NCBI GenBank assembly: GCA_032622095.1 | Contig: CP136068.1 | Location: forward strand, 17,035,729-17,099,728 | From: Siphonodentalium dalli | Taxonomy: Eukaryota > Mollusca > Scaphopoda > Gadilida > Siphonodentaliidae | Reading direction: 5' to 3' | DNA length: 64,000 nucleotides | Shown here: positions 20,751 through 34,425 of the stretch, one piece after another | Layout: the number at the start of each line of letters is the position of its first letter | How positions within the stretch are numbered: the stretch's first letter is position 1 | Position numbers and translations under genes: made by a program | Notes under the pieces: model-generated | What the model was told of the DNA's origin: nothing | The model's input: only the letters and a program-made list of their open reading frames with translations | Database searches by the model: none

Positions 20751-23700
20751 TTATACTTCCATGGTGTAACCAAGGAAGTATATTGTTTTTCTACTGCGGC
20801 CGTTTTCTGTTTAATTGGAAATACTCAGAAACTAATGGGAGGAGGACCGCGAAATCTCTAGCGAATGAAGGCATCTAAGGTCTACTAAAAATAATGGTAT
20901 CCGGATGTTGGTCCAATATCTTTTAACAGAGTTATGGCCCTTTTTCGATTATTTTTCATTATTATTATTATTATACTACAGTATTTTTCAACGCCCAAAT
21001 CTCGGAATGTATTAGTACTAGAAAACTCAAGTTTGGTAAGTATGTTGGGGTAAATGAGTTCTATGCCTTTGGCTCATAACGGATATTGTCCGCATTTACC
21101 CCGTAGAGTTATCTCCCTTTATATGAAAAAATGTCATTTTATTATCTCGGAAATTATAAGGAGCAGAGCATCGAAAATTGGACTGTATACACATCTCGAT
21201 ATGCCCTACTGCCCACGGGCATCAGAACTTGTGTCCGCGCTTTCCCTGAGGAGTTACCGCCCATAGTTGGCAAACCTCTATTTGATTGTACTCTGTTGTC
21301 CTCTTGTATCATTCCAGATAACTGCATGTGGTTTTCATAGTCGTGTTGACCGTTGTCAGTTTAGTCAGAGAAGGAAATTTTGACAGGGTCAGACATATAT
21401 TTGGACACTGGGGTGGGGGGCAAATTGTTTGCAAAATAAAATTTTGATTGACATTCATATATTTAAGTTTATGTATTTCCCGAACGAAAACAAACTCATA
21501 CCGGAAAGGATTTTTGAAATCCGAGAAGAAATGCAAGAGTTACGGGCCCTCAAAGTTTGCAATTTGGGCCCATGTGCTTGTCCTCACATCTCCTCCGAAG
21601 ATATCGAACATAGGATATCATCTGATACGCCAACGTGTGCGGACGGAAGAGAGCACGCGGTGGGCCAAATTTTGCCAGTGTCTGTTCATTATTGTTGGTC
21701 TGGGGAGTGGTGGTCCGTGGTACCAATTTTTAATTCTTCTCGGAATCAGATGAAACTTGGAATATAACATCTGCAACATCAGCCGATCTAGAAACTGGAA
21801 GAATTTCGAAAATCCATCGAAAACTAAAAGAATCGCGGGCCCTCAAACTTTGCAATTTTGGGCCCATGTGCTTGATAACACATCTCCTCCGAAGATATCG
21901 AACATAGGATGTCATCTGATACGAAAATGCGTACGGACTGGAGACGGCACGCGGTGGGCCAAATTTTGCCAGTGTCGGTTCATTATTGTGGGTCTGGGGA
22001 GGGGTGGTCCGTGGTGCCGAATTTTAATTCTTCTCGGAATCAGATGAAACTTGGAATATAATATCTGCAACATCAGCCGATCTCGAAGCTGAAGACAGAT
22101 CGTAAATACGTTGGAAAATGGCGGAGATTTTGGCCGTACAAGTTTGAATTTGGGCCCATATGCTTTCCAATAATCAAAGTGTTATCCGTCTCCAAATCAG
22201 ATGAAATTTATACTATGCAATCTATGTCAGCCGCAAATCACAAAACTGGAAACAACTTTAAAATCCGTTGGAAACTGACGAAGTTACGGGGCCTCAAACT
22301 TAGCAGTTTGTGCCAGGGGTTGATGTTTTCCCAATCCCGTCACCCAATTTCGAGGCAGGGGTGGGGTCACGTCCAAACACTTGAGATCAACCTACACATA
22401 TTAGGACAACATATAATCACCATACTTCATATTTTCCGTCCATAAACTGCGATTCTTTCCACTCATGATTGATCCTATTATTATACTTCCATGGTGTAAC
22501 CAAGGAAGTATATTGTTTTTCTACTGCGGCCGTTTTCTGTTTAATTGGAAATACTCAGAAACTAATGGGAGGAGGACCGCGAAATCTCTAGCGAATGAAG
22601 GCATCTAAGGTCTACTAAAAATAATGGTATCCGGATGTTGGTCCAATATCTTTTAACAGAGTTATGGCCCTTTTTCGATTATTTTTCATTATTATTATTA
22701 TTATACTACAGTATTTTTCAACGCCCAAATCTCGGAATGTATTAGTACTAGAAAACTCAAGTTTGGTAAGTATGTTGGGGTAAATGAGTTCTATGCCTTT
22801 GGCTCATAACGGATATTGTCCGCATTTACCCCGTAGAGTTATCTCCCTTTATATGAAAAAATGTCATTTTATTATCTCGGAAATTATAAGGAGCAGAGCA
22901 TCGAAAATTGGACTGTATACACATCTCGATATGCCCTACTGCCCACGGGCATCAGAACTTGTGTCCGCGCTTTCCCTGAGGAGTTACCGCCCATAGTTGG
23001 CAAACCTCTATTTGATTGTACTCTGTTGTCCTCTTGTATCATTCCAGATAACTGCATGTGGTTTTCATAGTCGTGTTGACCGTTGTCAGTTTAGTCAGAG
23101 AAGGAAATTTTGACAGGGTCAGACATATATTTTGACACTGGGGTGGGGGGCAAATTGTTTGCAAAATAAAATTTTGATTGACATTCATATATTTAAGTTT
23201 ATGTATTTCCCGAACGAAAACAAACTCATACCGGAAAGGATTTTTGAAATCCGAGAAGAAATGCAAGAGTTACGGGCCCTCAAAGTTTGCAATTTGGGCC
23301 CATGTGCTTGTCCTCACATCTCCTCCGAAGATATCGAACATAGGATATCATCTGATACGCCAACGTGTGCGGACGGAAGAGAGCACGCGGTGGGCCAAAT
23401 TTTGCCAGTGTCTGTTCATTATTGTGGGTCTGGGGAGGGGTGGTCCGTGGTACCAATTTTTAATTCTTCTCGGAATCAGATGAAACTTGGAATATAACAT
23501 CTGCAACATCAGCCGATCTAGAAACTGGAAGAATTTCGAAAATCCATCGAAAACTAAAAGAATCGCGGGCCCTCAAACTTTGCAATTTTGGGCCCATGTG
23601 CTTGATAACACATCTCCTCCGAAGATATCGAACATAGGATGTCATCTGATACGAAAATGCGTACGGACTGGAGACGGCACGCGGTGGGCCAAATTTTGCC

Positions 23701-26700
23701 AGTGTCGGTTCATTATTGTGGGTCTGGGGAGGGGTGGTCCGTGGTGCCGAATTTTAATTCTTCTCGGAATCAGATGAAACTTGGAATATAATATCTGCAA
23801 CATCAGCCGATCTCGAAGCTGAAGACAGATCGTAAATACGTTGGAAAATGGCGGAGATTTTGGCCGTACAAGTTTGAATTTGGGCCCATATGCTTTCCAA
23901 TAATCAAAGTGTTATCCGTCTCCAAATCAGATGAAATTTATACTATGCAATCTATGTCAGCCGCAAATCACAAAACTGGAAACAACTTTAAAATCCGTTG
24001 GAAACTGACGAAGTTACGGGGCCTCAAACTTAGCAGTTTGTGCCAGGGGTTGATGTTTTCCCAATCCCGTCACCCAATTTCGAGGCAGGGGTGGGGTCAC
24101 GTCCAAACACTTGAGATCAACCTACACATATTAGGACAACATATAATCACCATACTTCATATTTTCCGTCCATAAACTGCGATTCTTTCCACTCATGATT
24201 GATCCTATTATTATACTTCCATGGTGTAACCAAGGAAGTATATTGTTTTTCTACTGCGGCCGTTTTCTGTTTAATTGGAAATACTCAGAAACTAATGGGA
24301 GGAGGACCGCGAAATCTCTAGCGAATGAAGGCATCTAAGGTCTACTAAAAATAATGGTATCCGGATGTTGGTCCAATATCTTTTAACAGAGTTATGGCCC
24401 TTTTTCGATTATTTTTCATTATTATTATTATTATACTACAGTATTTTTCAACGCCCAAATCTCGGAATGTATTAGTACTAGAAAACTCAAGTTTGGTAAG
24501 TATGTTGGGGTAAATGAGTTCTATGCCTTTGGCTCATAACGGATATTGTCCGCATTTACCCCGTAGAGTTATCTCCCTTTATATGAAAAAATGTCATTTT
24601 ATTATCTCGGAAATTATAAGGAGCAGAGCATCGAAAATTGGACTGTATACACATCTCGATATGCCCTACTGCCCACGGGCATCAGAACTTGTGTCCGCGC
24701 TTTCCCTGAGGAGTTACCGCCCATAGTTGGCAAACCTCTATTTGATTGTACTCTGTTGTCCTCTTGTATCATTCCAGATAACTGCATGTGGTTTTCATAG
24801 TCGTGTTGACCGTTGTCAGTTTAGTCAGAGAAGGAAATTTTGACAGGGTCAGACATATATTTTGACACTGGGGTGGGGGGCAAATTGTTTGCAAAATAAA
24901 ATTTTGATTGACATTCATATATTTAAGTTTATGTATTTCCCGAACGAAAACAAACTCATACCGGAAAGGATTTTTGAAATCCGAGAAGAAATGCAAGAGT
25001 TACGGGCCCTCAAAGTTTGCAATTTGGGCCCATGTGCTTGTCCTCACATCTCCTCCGAAGATATCGAACATAGGATATCATCTGATACGCCAACGTGTGC
25101 GGACGGAAGAGAGCACGCGGTGGGCCAAATTTTGCCAGTGTCTGTTCATTATTGTGGGTCTGGGGAGGGGTGGTCCGTGGTACCAATTTTTAATTCTTCT
25201 CGGAATCAGATGAAACTTGGAATATAACATCTGCAACATCAGCCGATCTAGAAACTGGAAGAATTTCGAAAATCCATCGAAAACTAAAAGAATCGCGGGC
25301 CCTCAAACTTTGCAATTTTGGGCCCATGTGCTTGATAACACATCTCCTCCGAAGATATCGAACATAGGATGTCATCTGATACGAAAATGCGTACGGACTG
25401 GAGACGGCACGCGGTGGGCCAAATTTTGCCAGTGTCGGTTCATTATTGTGGGTCTGGGGAGGGGTGGTCCGTGGTGCCGAATTTTAATTCTTCTCGGAAT
25501 CAGATGAAACTTGGAATATAATATCTGCAACATCAGCCGATCTCGAAGCTGAAGACAGATCGTAAATACGTTGGAAAATGGCGGAGATTTTGGCCGTACA
25601 AGTTTGAATTTGGGCCCATATGCTTTCCAATAATCAAAGTGTTATCCGTCTCCAAATCAGATGAAATTTATACTATGCAATCTATGTCAGCCGCAAATCA
25701 CAAAACTGGAAACAACTTTAAAATCCGTTGGAAACTGACGAAGTTACGGGGCCTCAAACTTAGCAGTTTGTGCCAGGGGTTGATGTTTTCCCAATCCCGT
25801 CACCCAATTTCGAGGCAGGGGTGGGGTCACGTCCAAACACTTGAGATCAACCTACACATATTAGGACAACATATAATCACCATACTTCATATTTTCCGTC
25901 CATAAACTGCGATTCTTTCCACTCATGATTGATCCTATTATTATACTTCCATGGTGTAACCAAGGAAGTATATTGTTTTTCTACTGCGGCCGTTTTCTGT
26001 TTAATTGGAAATACTCAGAAACTAATGGGAGGAGGACCGCGAAATCTCTAGCGAATGAAGGCATCTAAGGTCTACTAAAAATAATGGTATCCGGATGTTG
26101 GTCCAATATCTTTTAACAGAGTTATGGCCCTTTTTCGATTATTTTTCATTATTATTATTATTATACTACAGTATTTTTCAACGCCCAAATCTCGGAATGT
26201 ATTAGTACTAGAAAACTCAAGTTTGGTAAGTATGTTGGGGTAAATGAGTTCTATGCCTTTGGCTCATAACGGATATTGTCCGCATTTACCCCGTAGAGTT
26301 ATCTCCCTTTATATGAAAAAATGTCATTTTATTATCTCGGAAATTATAAGGAGCAGAGCATCGAAAATTGGACTGTATACACATCTCGATATGCCCTACT
26401 GCCCACGGGCATCAGAACTTGTGTCCGCGCTTTCCCTGAGGAGTTACCGCCCATAGTTGGCAAACCTCTATTTGATTGTACTCTGTTGTCCTCTTGTATC
26501 ATTCCAGATAACTGCATGTGGTTTTCATAGTCGTGTTGACCGTTGTCAGTTTAGTCAGAGAAGGAAATTTTGACAGGGTCAGACATATATTTTGACACTG
26601 GGGTGGGGGGCAAATTGTTTGCAAAATAAAATTTTGATTGACATTCATATATTTAAGTTTATGTATTTCCCGAACGAAAACAAACTCATACCGGAAAGGA

Positions 26701-29700
26701 TTTTTGAAATCCGAGAAGAAATGCAAGAGTTACGGGCCCTCAAAGTTTGCAATTTGGGCCCATGTGCTTGTCCTCACATCTCCTCCGAAGATATCGAACA
26801 TAGGATATCATCTGATACGCCAACGTGTGCGGACGGAAGAGAGCACGCGGTGGGCCAAATTTTGCCAGTGTCTGTTCATTATTGTGGGTCTGGGGAGGGG
26901 TGGTCCGTGGTACCAATTTTTAATTCTTCTCGGAATCAGATGAAACTTGGAATATAACATCTGCAACATCAGCCGATCTAGAAACTGGAAGAATTTCGAA
27001 AATCCATCGAAAACTAAAAGAATCGCGGGCCCTCAAACTTTGCAATTTTGGGCCCATGTGCTTGATAACACATCTCCTCCGAAGATATCGAACATAGGAT
27101 GTCATCTGATACGAAAATGCGTACGGACTGGAGACGGCACGCGGTGGGCCAAATTTTGCCAGTGTCGGTTCATTATTGTGGGTCTGGGGAGGGGTGGTCC
27201 GTGGTGCCGAATTTTAATTCTTCTCGGAATCAGATGAAACTTGGAATATAATATCTGCAACATCAGCCGATCTCGAAGCTGAAGACAGATCGTAAATACG
27301 TTGGAAAATGGCGGAGATTTTGGCCGTACAAGTTTGAATTTGGGCCCATATGCTTTCCAATAATCAAAGTGTTATCCGTCTCCAAATCAGATGAAATTTA
27401 TACTATGCAATCTATGTCAGCCGCAAATCACAAAACTGGAAACAACTTTAAAATCCGTTGGAAACTGACGAAGTTACGGGGCCTCAAACTTAGCAGTTTG
27501 TGCCAGGGGTTGATGTTTTCCCAATCCCGTCACCCAATTTCGAGGCAGGGGTGGGGTCACGTCCAAACACTTGAGATCAACCTACACATATTAGGACAAC
27601 ATATAATCACCATACTTCATATTTTCCGTCCATAAACTGCGATTCTTTCCACTCATGATTGATCCTATTATTATACTTCCATGGTGTAACCAAGGAAGTA
27701 TATTGTTTTTCTACTGCGGCCGTTTTCTGTTTAATTGGAAATACTCAGAAACTAATGGGAGGAGGACCGCGAAATCTCTAGCGAATGAAGGCATCTAAGG
27801 TCTACTAAAAATAATGGTATCCGGATGTTGGTCCAATATCTTTTAACAGAGTTATGGCCCTTTTTCGATTATTTTTCATTATTATTATTATTATACTACA
27901 GTATTTTTCAACGCCCAAATCTCGGAATGTATTAGTACTAGAAAACTCAAGTTTGGTAAGTATGTTGGGGTAAATGAGTTCTATGCCTTTGGCTCATAAC
28001 GGATATTGTCCGCATTTACCCCGTAGAGTTATCTCCCTTTATATGAAAAAATGTCATTTTATTATCTCGGAAATTATAAGGAGCAGAGCATCGAAAATTG
28101 GACTGTATACACATCTCGATATGCCCTACTGCCCACGGGCATCAGAACTTGTGTCCGCGCTTTCCCTGAGGAGTTACCGCCCATAGTTGGCAAACCTCTA
28201 TTTGATTGTACTCTGTTGTCCTCTTGTATCATTCCAGATAACTGCATGTGGTTTTCATAGTCGTGTTGACCGTTGTCAGTTTAGTCAGAGAAGGAAATTT
28301 TGACAGGGTCAGACATATATTTTGACACTGGGGTGGGGGGCAAATTGTTTGCAAAATAAAATTTTGATTGACATTCATATATTTAAGTTTATGTATTTCC
28401 CGAACGAAAACAAACTCATACCGGAAAGGATTTTTGAAATCCGAGAAGAAATGCAAGAGTTACGGGCCCTCAAAGTTTGCAATTTGGGCCCATGTGCTTG
28501 TCCTCACATCTCCTCCGAAGATATCGAACATAGGATATCATCTGATACGCCAACGTGTGCGGACGGAAGAGAGCACGCGGTGGGCCAAATTTTGCCAGTG
28601 TCTGTTCATTATTGTGGGTCTGGGGAGGGGTGGTCCGTGGTACCAATTTTTAATTCTTCTCGGAATCAGATGAAACTTGGAATATAACATCTGCAACATC
28701 AGCCGATCTAGAAACTGGAAGAATTTCGAAAATCCATCGAAAACTAAAAGAATCGCGGGCCCTCAAACTTTGCAATTTTGGGCCCATGTGCTTGATAACA
28801 CATCTCCTCCGAAGATATCGAACATAGGATGTCATCTGATACGAAAATGCGTACGGACTGGAGACGGCACGCGGTGGGCCAAATTTTGCCAGTGTCGGTT
28901 CATTATTGTGGGTCTGGGGAGGGGTGGTCCGTGGTGCCGAATTTTAATTCTTCTCGGAATCAGATGAAACTTGGAATATAATATCTGCAACATCAGCCGA
29001 TCTCGAAGCTGAAGACAGATCGTAAATACGTTGGAAAATGGCGGAGATTTTGGCCGTACAAGTTTGAATTTGGGCCCATATGCTTTCCAATAATCAAAGT
29101 GTTATCCGTCTCCAAATCAGATGAAATTTATACTATGCAATCTATGTCAGCCGCAAATCACAAAACTGGAAACAACTTTAAAATCCGTTGGAAACTGACG
29201 AAGTTACGGGGCCTCAAACTTAGCAGTTTGTGCCAGGGGTTGATGTTTTCCCAATCCCGTCACCCAATTTCGAGGCAGGGGTGGGGTCACGTCCAAACAC
29301 TTGAGATCAACCTACACATATTAGGACAACATATAATCACCATACTTCATATTTTCCGTCCATAAACTGCGATTCTTTCCACTCATGATTGATCCTATTA
29401 TTATACTTCCATGGTGTAACCAAGGAAGTATATTGTTTTTCTACTGCGGCCGTTTTCTGTTTAATTGGAAATACTCAGAAACTAATGGGAGGAGGACCGC
29501 GAAATCTCTAGCGAATGAAGGCATCTAAGGTCTACTAAAAATAATGGTATCCGGATGTTGGTCCAATATCTTTTAACAGAGTTATGGCCCTTTTTCGATT
29601 ATTTTTCATTATTATTATTATTATACTACAGTATTTTTCAACGCCCAAATCTCGGAATGTATTAGTACTAGAAAACTCAAGTTTGGTAAGTATGTTGGGG

Positions 29701-31589
29701 TAAATGAGTTCTATGCCTTTGGCTCATAACGGATATTGTCCGCATTTACCCCGTAGAGTTATCTCCCTTTATATGAAAAAATGTCATTTTATTATCTCGG
29801 AAATTATAAGGAGCAGAGCATCGAAAATTGGACTGTATACACATCTCGATATGCCCTACTGCCCACGGGCATCATAACTTGTGTCCGCGCTTTCCCTGAG
29901 GAGTTACCGCCCATAGTTGGCAAACCTCTATTTGATTGTACTCTGTTGTCCTCTTGTATCATTCCAGATAACTGCATGTGGTTTTCATAGTCGTGTTGAC
30001 CGTTGTCAGTTTAGTCAGAGAAGGAAATTTTGACAGGGTCAGACATATATTTTGACACTGGGGTGGGGGGCAAATTGTTTGCAAAATAAAATTTTGATTG
30101 ACATTCATATATTTAAGTTTATGTATTTCCCGAACGAAAACAAACTCATACCGGAAAGGATTTTTGAAATCCGAGAAGAAATGCAAGAGTTACGGGCCCT
30201 CAAAGTTTGCAATTTGGGCCCATGTGCTTGTCCTCACATCTCCTCCGAAGATATCGAACATAGGATATCATCTGATACGCCAACGTGTGCGGACGGAAGA
30301 GAGCACGCGGTGGGCCAAATTTTGCCAGTGTCTGTTCATTATTGTGGGTCTGGGGAGGGGTGGTCCGTGGTACCAATTTTTAATTCTTCTCGGAATCAGA
30401 TGAAACTTGGAATATAACATCTGCAACATCAGCCGATCTAGAAACTGGAAGAATTTCGAAAATCCATCGAAAACTAAAAGAATCGCGGGCCCTCAAACTT
30501 TGCAATTTTGGGCCCATGTGCTTGATAACACATCTCCTCCGAAGATATCGAACATAGGATGTCATCTGATACGAAAATGCGTACGGACTGGAGACGGCAC
30601 GCGGTGGGCCAAATTTTGCCAGTGTCGGTTCATTATTGTGGGTCTGGGGAGGGGTGGTCCGTGGTGCCGAATTTTAATTCTTCTCGGAATCAGATGAAAC
30701 TTGGAATATAATATCTGCAACATCAGCCGATCTCGAAGCTGAAGACAGATCGTAAATACGTTGGAAAATGGCGGAGATTTTGGCCGTACAAGTTTGAATT
30801 TGGGCCCATATGCTTTCCAATAATCAAAGTGTTATCCGTCTCCAAATCAGATGAAATTTATACTATGCAATCTATGTCAGCCGCAAATCACAAAACTGGA
30901 AACAACTTTAAAATCCGTTGGAAACTGACGAAGTTACGGGGCCTCAAACTTAGCAGTTTGTGCCAGGGGTTGATGTTTTCCCAATCCCGTCACCCAATTT
31001 CGAGGCAGGGGTGGGGTCACGTCCAAACACTTGAGATCAACCTACACATATTAGGACAACATATAATCACCATACTTCATATTTTCCGTCCATAAACTGC
31101 GATTCTTTCCACTCATGATTGATCCTATTATTATACTTCCATGGTGTAACCAAGGAAGTATATTGTTTTTCTACTGCGGCCGTTTTCTGTTTAATTGGAA
31201 ATACTCAGAAACTAATGGGAGGAGGACCGCGAAATCTCTAGCGAATGAAGGCATCTAAGGTCTACTAAAAATAATGGTATCCGGATGTTGGTCCAATATC
31301 TTTTAACAGAGTTATGGCCCTTTTTCGATTATTTTTCATTATTATTATTATTATACTACAGTATTTTTCAACGCCCAAATCTCGGAATGTATTAGTACTA
31401 GAAAACTCAAGTTTGGTAAGTATGTTGGGGTAAATGAGTTCTATGCCTTTGGCTCATAACGGATATTGTCCGCATTTACCCCGTAGAGTTATCTCCCTTT
31501 ATATGAAAAAATGTCATTTTATTATCTCGGAAATTATAAGGAGCAGAGCATCGAAAATTGGACTGTATACACATCTCGATATGCCCTAC
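20751..31589 (+). repeat. 1730-bp macrosatellite: six full units plus partial seventh
   Basis: Units start at 20751, 22481, 24211, 25941, 27671, 29401 and 31131, exactly 1730 bp apart; the seventh is cut by the N gap. I found only four single-base differences across all copies (near 21411, 21696, 21709 and 29874). Each junction carries tatacttcc...ggaagtata, a short inverted repeat. Inside each unit, a module of about 290 bp beginning near 'gggccctcaaa(c/g)tttgca' and containing 'gggcccatgtgctt', 'ctccgaagatatcgaacata' and 'cggtgggccaaattttgcca' appears twice, with decayed third and fourth versions. It also contains gagttatggccc and gttatctccctt motifs. The small open frames recur only because the DNA recurs; no domain is recognisable. 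Confidence 0.95.
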
Positions 31590-31689
31590 NNNNNNNNNNN
31601 NNNNNNNNNNNNNNNNNNNNNNNNNNNNNNNNNNNNNNNNNNNNNNNNNNNNNNNNNNNNNNNNNNNNNNNNNNNNNNNNNNNNNNNNN
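31590..31689. other. assembly gap (100 N)
   Basis: Exactly 100 N, a conventional placeholder for a gap of unknown length, placed inside the seventh macrosatellite unit. The true array length and the upstream part of the lectin gene are therefore unknown. Confidence 0.95.
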
Positions 31690-32072
31690 TCCCGGATTAT
31701 CACGTGACGGCTTTTGCCCAATCAGAAAAGGTGTTTATTAAGGGGTGGATAATAATACATTATATTATGCATACTTGTCCCAGAAATTTAATAAATTTAT
31801 TGCATATACGTCGTTAATTACGTCGTTATTTGTAACTGAGTTTATGGCTTAAATTTATATGGTAATCTAATATTTCGCAATTTAATTGAACTTTTTTGCG
31901 GGAATACAGCGGGGAATAAAATGTGCATTCTTTGGGATTTAATTTTTTTTTAATTTTTTTTTTAAATTCTGTTCGGGATTTTTGGTCGGAATTAATCGAA
32001 TCCCGTCCAGATTCCTGGATCTCGTCGGCATCGTGTGCATGGAAATAATTCCCATTTTGTTTCCCGAAATAG
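31690..32072. other. probable intron 5' of the C-type lectin exon
   Basis: AT-rich. It begins with 'atcacgtgacggc' (an E-box-like CACGTG) and 'cccaatcaga' (CCAAT-like) just after the gap, which may be coincidental. It ends in the acceptor 'ttcccgaaatag'. Confidence 0.4.
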
Positions 32073-32290
32073 GTTGTGATGAGGTATGGATTGACGGACG
32101 GGCGTACGTATCTCAATGGGGAGAATTCAAAATCCAAGGCGGCGGCCCTCTGCCGTGGTCGGAGTGGGACGCCGGAGGCAAACCAGCCGTGGACAACACC
32201 AAGAATTGCATCGAACTCAGCAGCTGCAAATTCAAACAAGAAAGTTGTACCAAAAACCTTAACTACATCTGCCAGTTCGACTTGCCCTAG
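32073..32290 (+). CDS. C-type lectin domain, terminal exon
   Basis: After the acceptor ttcccgaaatag, a phase-1 exon encodes CDEVWIDGRAYVSQWGEF, then PLPWSEWDAGGKPAVDNTKN, then NCIELSSCKFKQESC and NYICQFDLP before TAG. This is the C-terminal half of a C-type lectin fold: the 'WIDG' strand, the 'W..W..G.P' long loop, 'NCIEL' (usual DCVEM/L), the cysteine pair and final 'YICE/Q'. The sugar-specificity loop reads G-K-P rather than EPN or QPD, and WND is replaced by KQES, so classical calcium-dependent mannose or galactose binding is not predictable. The N-terminal half and signal peptide lie upstream, probably in or beyond the gap. C-type lectins are secreted or membrane carbohydrate receptors. 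A MITE lies 60 bp after the stop codon, which may supply or disrupt the 3'-UTR. Confidence 0.85.
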
Positions 32291-32350
32291 CTAACAAGTT
32301 TTAACCAATTCATTTATAAAGCATACACTAAACAGAGGATCTACAACGAG

Positions 32351-32758
32351 TACCCTTTACCCAACAGAAGGGCCCTGTGCCAATGCATTCTCTTATATAT
32401 GCGAGTCGACCATAGGTCGCCTCGCATATATAAGAGAATGCATTGGCTTAACACATTAAAAATTATAAAATTGTTAAAGAATGTAAGAAAAAATGGTAAA
32501 AAGTGTTAAAAAAATATTTTTTTTAGGCCAATGCATTCTCTTATATATGCGAGGCGACCTATGGTCGACTCGCATATATAAGAGAATGCATTGGCACAGG
32601 GCATAACTATAACCATCACAATGTGGTCAATGAGCCGGTTCCAATGATATCCATATTTGTATGGTTTTATTGAGACAGACCGAAGATATTTTAGGCTGTT
32701 GAAGCTTTATTTTGCCGGTTTTGGCCGGTTTTGGCCGGTTTGTTGGGTAAAGGGTTAA
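32351..32758 (+). mobile_element. piggyBac-like double-hairpin MITE, copy B (full length)
   Basis: It has complete ends ACCCTTTACCCAACA...TGTTGGGTAAAGGGTTAA, with TTAA intact only on the right. Hairpins lie at 32379-32447 and 32527-32595. It is about 95% like copy A, with one extra TTGGCCGGTT unit. Confidence 0.9.
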
Positions 32759-32806
32759 CAGACTGTCATGAATCTTTCAATCGATCTCCGCTACGCTAAT
32801 TGATTG

Positions 32807-33260
32807 TATGTATTTACTGGACTCGTTTTGTAACGTCCGCTATAAACTGGAGACGAGTTGTAGATTCTATTTATTACATGGTCCAAAAACATTGACAAAA
32901 CATACTTAAATCAACAAATGGGACGCGAAACTAACATCGGCTTCTATAAGGCATGCGATGACGTTTCACGTAACTATTCGTTGTCTGCCCGCGTAAAGAA
33001 ATAGTCCCAGATAAATAAAGACTATTTGGCGCATTTAATGGCGTATATTTAATGACATAACTTTTCAAACTCTTAATTCATGATAGTTTGTTGGAAAAGT
33101 ATTTGAATCCATAGTATTTTCAGACTTAGCGAACGGACGACAAACGGAAGTCAAAAGTCACCTAGAACTACTTCCTGTTATTAAACGAACGTTTAATAAC
33201 ACAATTTATAGAATGGATTTATTGAATGGAATAACGGCAGGATCATGTAATAAAATGGTC
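32807..33260 (+). repeat. dispersed 450-bp repeat with a single arm (family H5)
   Basis: It is the inverted homologue of 59811-60363, sharing 'tataaactgg', 'ggcatgcgatgacgtttcac', 'tttaatgacataacttttca' and 'attaaacgaacgtttaataa'. The partner carries the first ~70 bp as a full foldback; this copy has only one arm. Confidence 0.8.
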
Positions 33261-33294
33261 TAGTGTTCATCTGGAGGGATCTGTATGTATCGCT

Positions 33295-33880
33295 GTGGTG
33301 AATCACGTGGTGTCGAGTTGATGAGTATCACACATTCAAAATGGCCGAAGCGATCGAAAACGCTACAAGAAACGAGGAAAAATGTAATAAACTAAGATAT
33401 TTTGTCAGATACGAGCAGATGCTATACTATTTGTCAAACAAGCTGATGCATCATTTGTGTCCAAATTCACATTTTTACTCAAACATTCTGACCAAAGTTG
33501 TCAATCGAAGGATTCTCCAAGATGTGTGCACTGGTTCATTCCAACATCATATGCTATTTTTCAAAAAGCTAATACATCATTTGTGTCCAAACGCACAATT
33601 GTTTGCTCTAACATTCTGATCAAAGTTGTCAGTCAAAGGATTCTCAAATTTCTCCTAGCTGTATGGACTGTTGTATTACACGAACCACCGACTGGCAACT
33701 TTTGGTCAGATGTTATAGAAAACCACTGAGTATTTCCGAACAAATAAGGTATCAATTTGTTTCAAAAATGAACTAGCACATGCTCGTAACAGTGAAAATG
33801 CTATGTTTTGTGCGTTTGGACAGCCTCGGTGATTTTGTATGCGTGGTACTCACCAACTTTGAAACCACGTGATTCCCCAC
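33295..33880. mobile_element. candidate short element with 17-bp inverted ends
   Basis: gtggtgaatcacgtggt near 33297 and accacgtgattccccac near 33865 are inverted with one mismatch. The interior has a ~130-bp segment duplicated in tandem ('catcatttgtgtccaaa', 'acattctgaNcaaagttgtca' at about 33450 and 33580). A 92-codon open frame over it has no recognisable domain. No target duplication was found. Confidence 0.35.
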
Positions 33881-33894
33881 CGAGTGTGTGAAAT

Positions 33895-34425
33895 ATAAGC
33901 AGTCGACAGAAAGATAAACAGATCATATATAGAAGTGTAGGGGATTCATGTTCATTGGTGGGGTACAGATCGTGTGTTAAACGTATTATTGGTGTTCGGA
34001 CATATAAGCAGTCGATAGACAGATGAACATATAATAGAATACATGAGGATTCCTATCCATTGGTGGTGTATAGATCGTGTGTTTAACTTATTATTGATGT
34101 TAAGGAACTATAATCAGTCGACAGATAGATGGACATATAATAGAAATACATGAGGATTTCTATTCATTATAGATCGTGTGTTGAACTGATTATGGTGGGG
34201 TATATAAGTTTAACTTATTATGGTGGGGTATATATGTTGAACTTATTATGGTGGGGTAGAAATGTTGAACTTATTATGATGGGGTATATATTGTGTGTTG
34301 AAATGATTATGGTGGGGTATATATACACCATGATTCATGTGTTGAACGTATTATGGTGGGGTATATATGTTTAACTTATTATGGTGGGGTATATATGTTT
34401 AACTTATTATGCGATGGATGTTCGG
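33895..34425 (+). repeat. nested minisatellites (118-bp then about 28-bp units)
   Basis: The first part repeats 'cagtcgacaga..agatg.acatataatagaa.acatgaggatt' about 2.5 times; the second repeats 'ttatggtggggtatatat' with 'gttgaactta' about seven times. Confidence 0.85.

Noticed and set aside
21054-31095. Small open frames repeated six times (70-121 codons) as a possible gene family
   Set aside because: They recur because the 1730-bp DNA unit is nearly identical; related frames overlap on both strands, no domain is recognisable, and codon-level conservation cannot be told from DNA-level identity.
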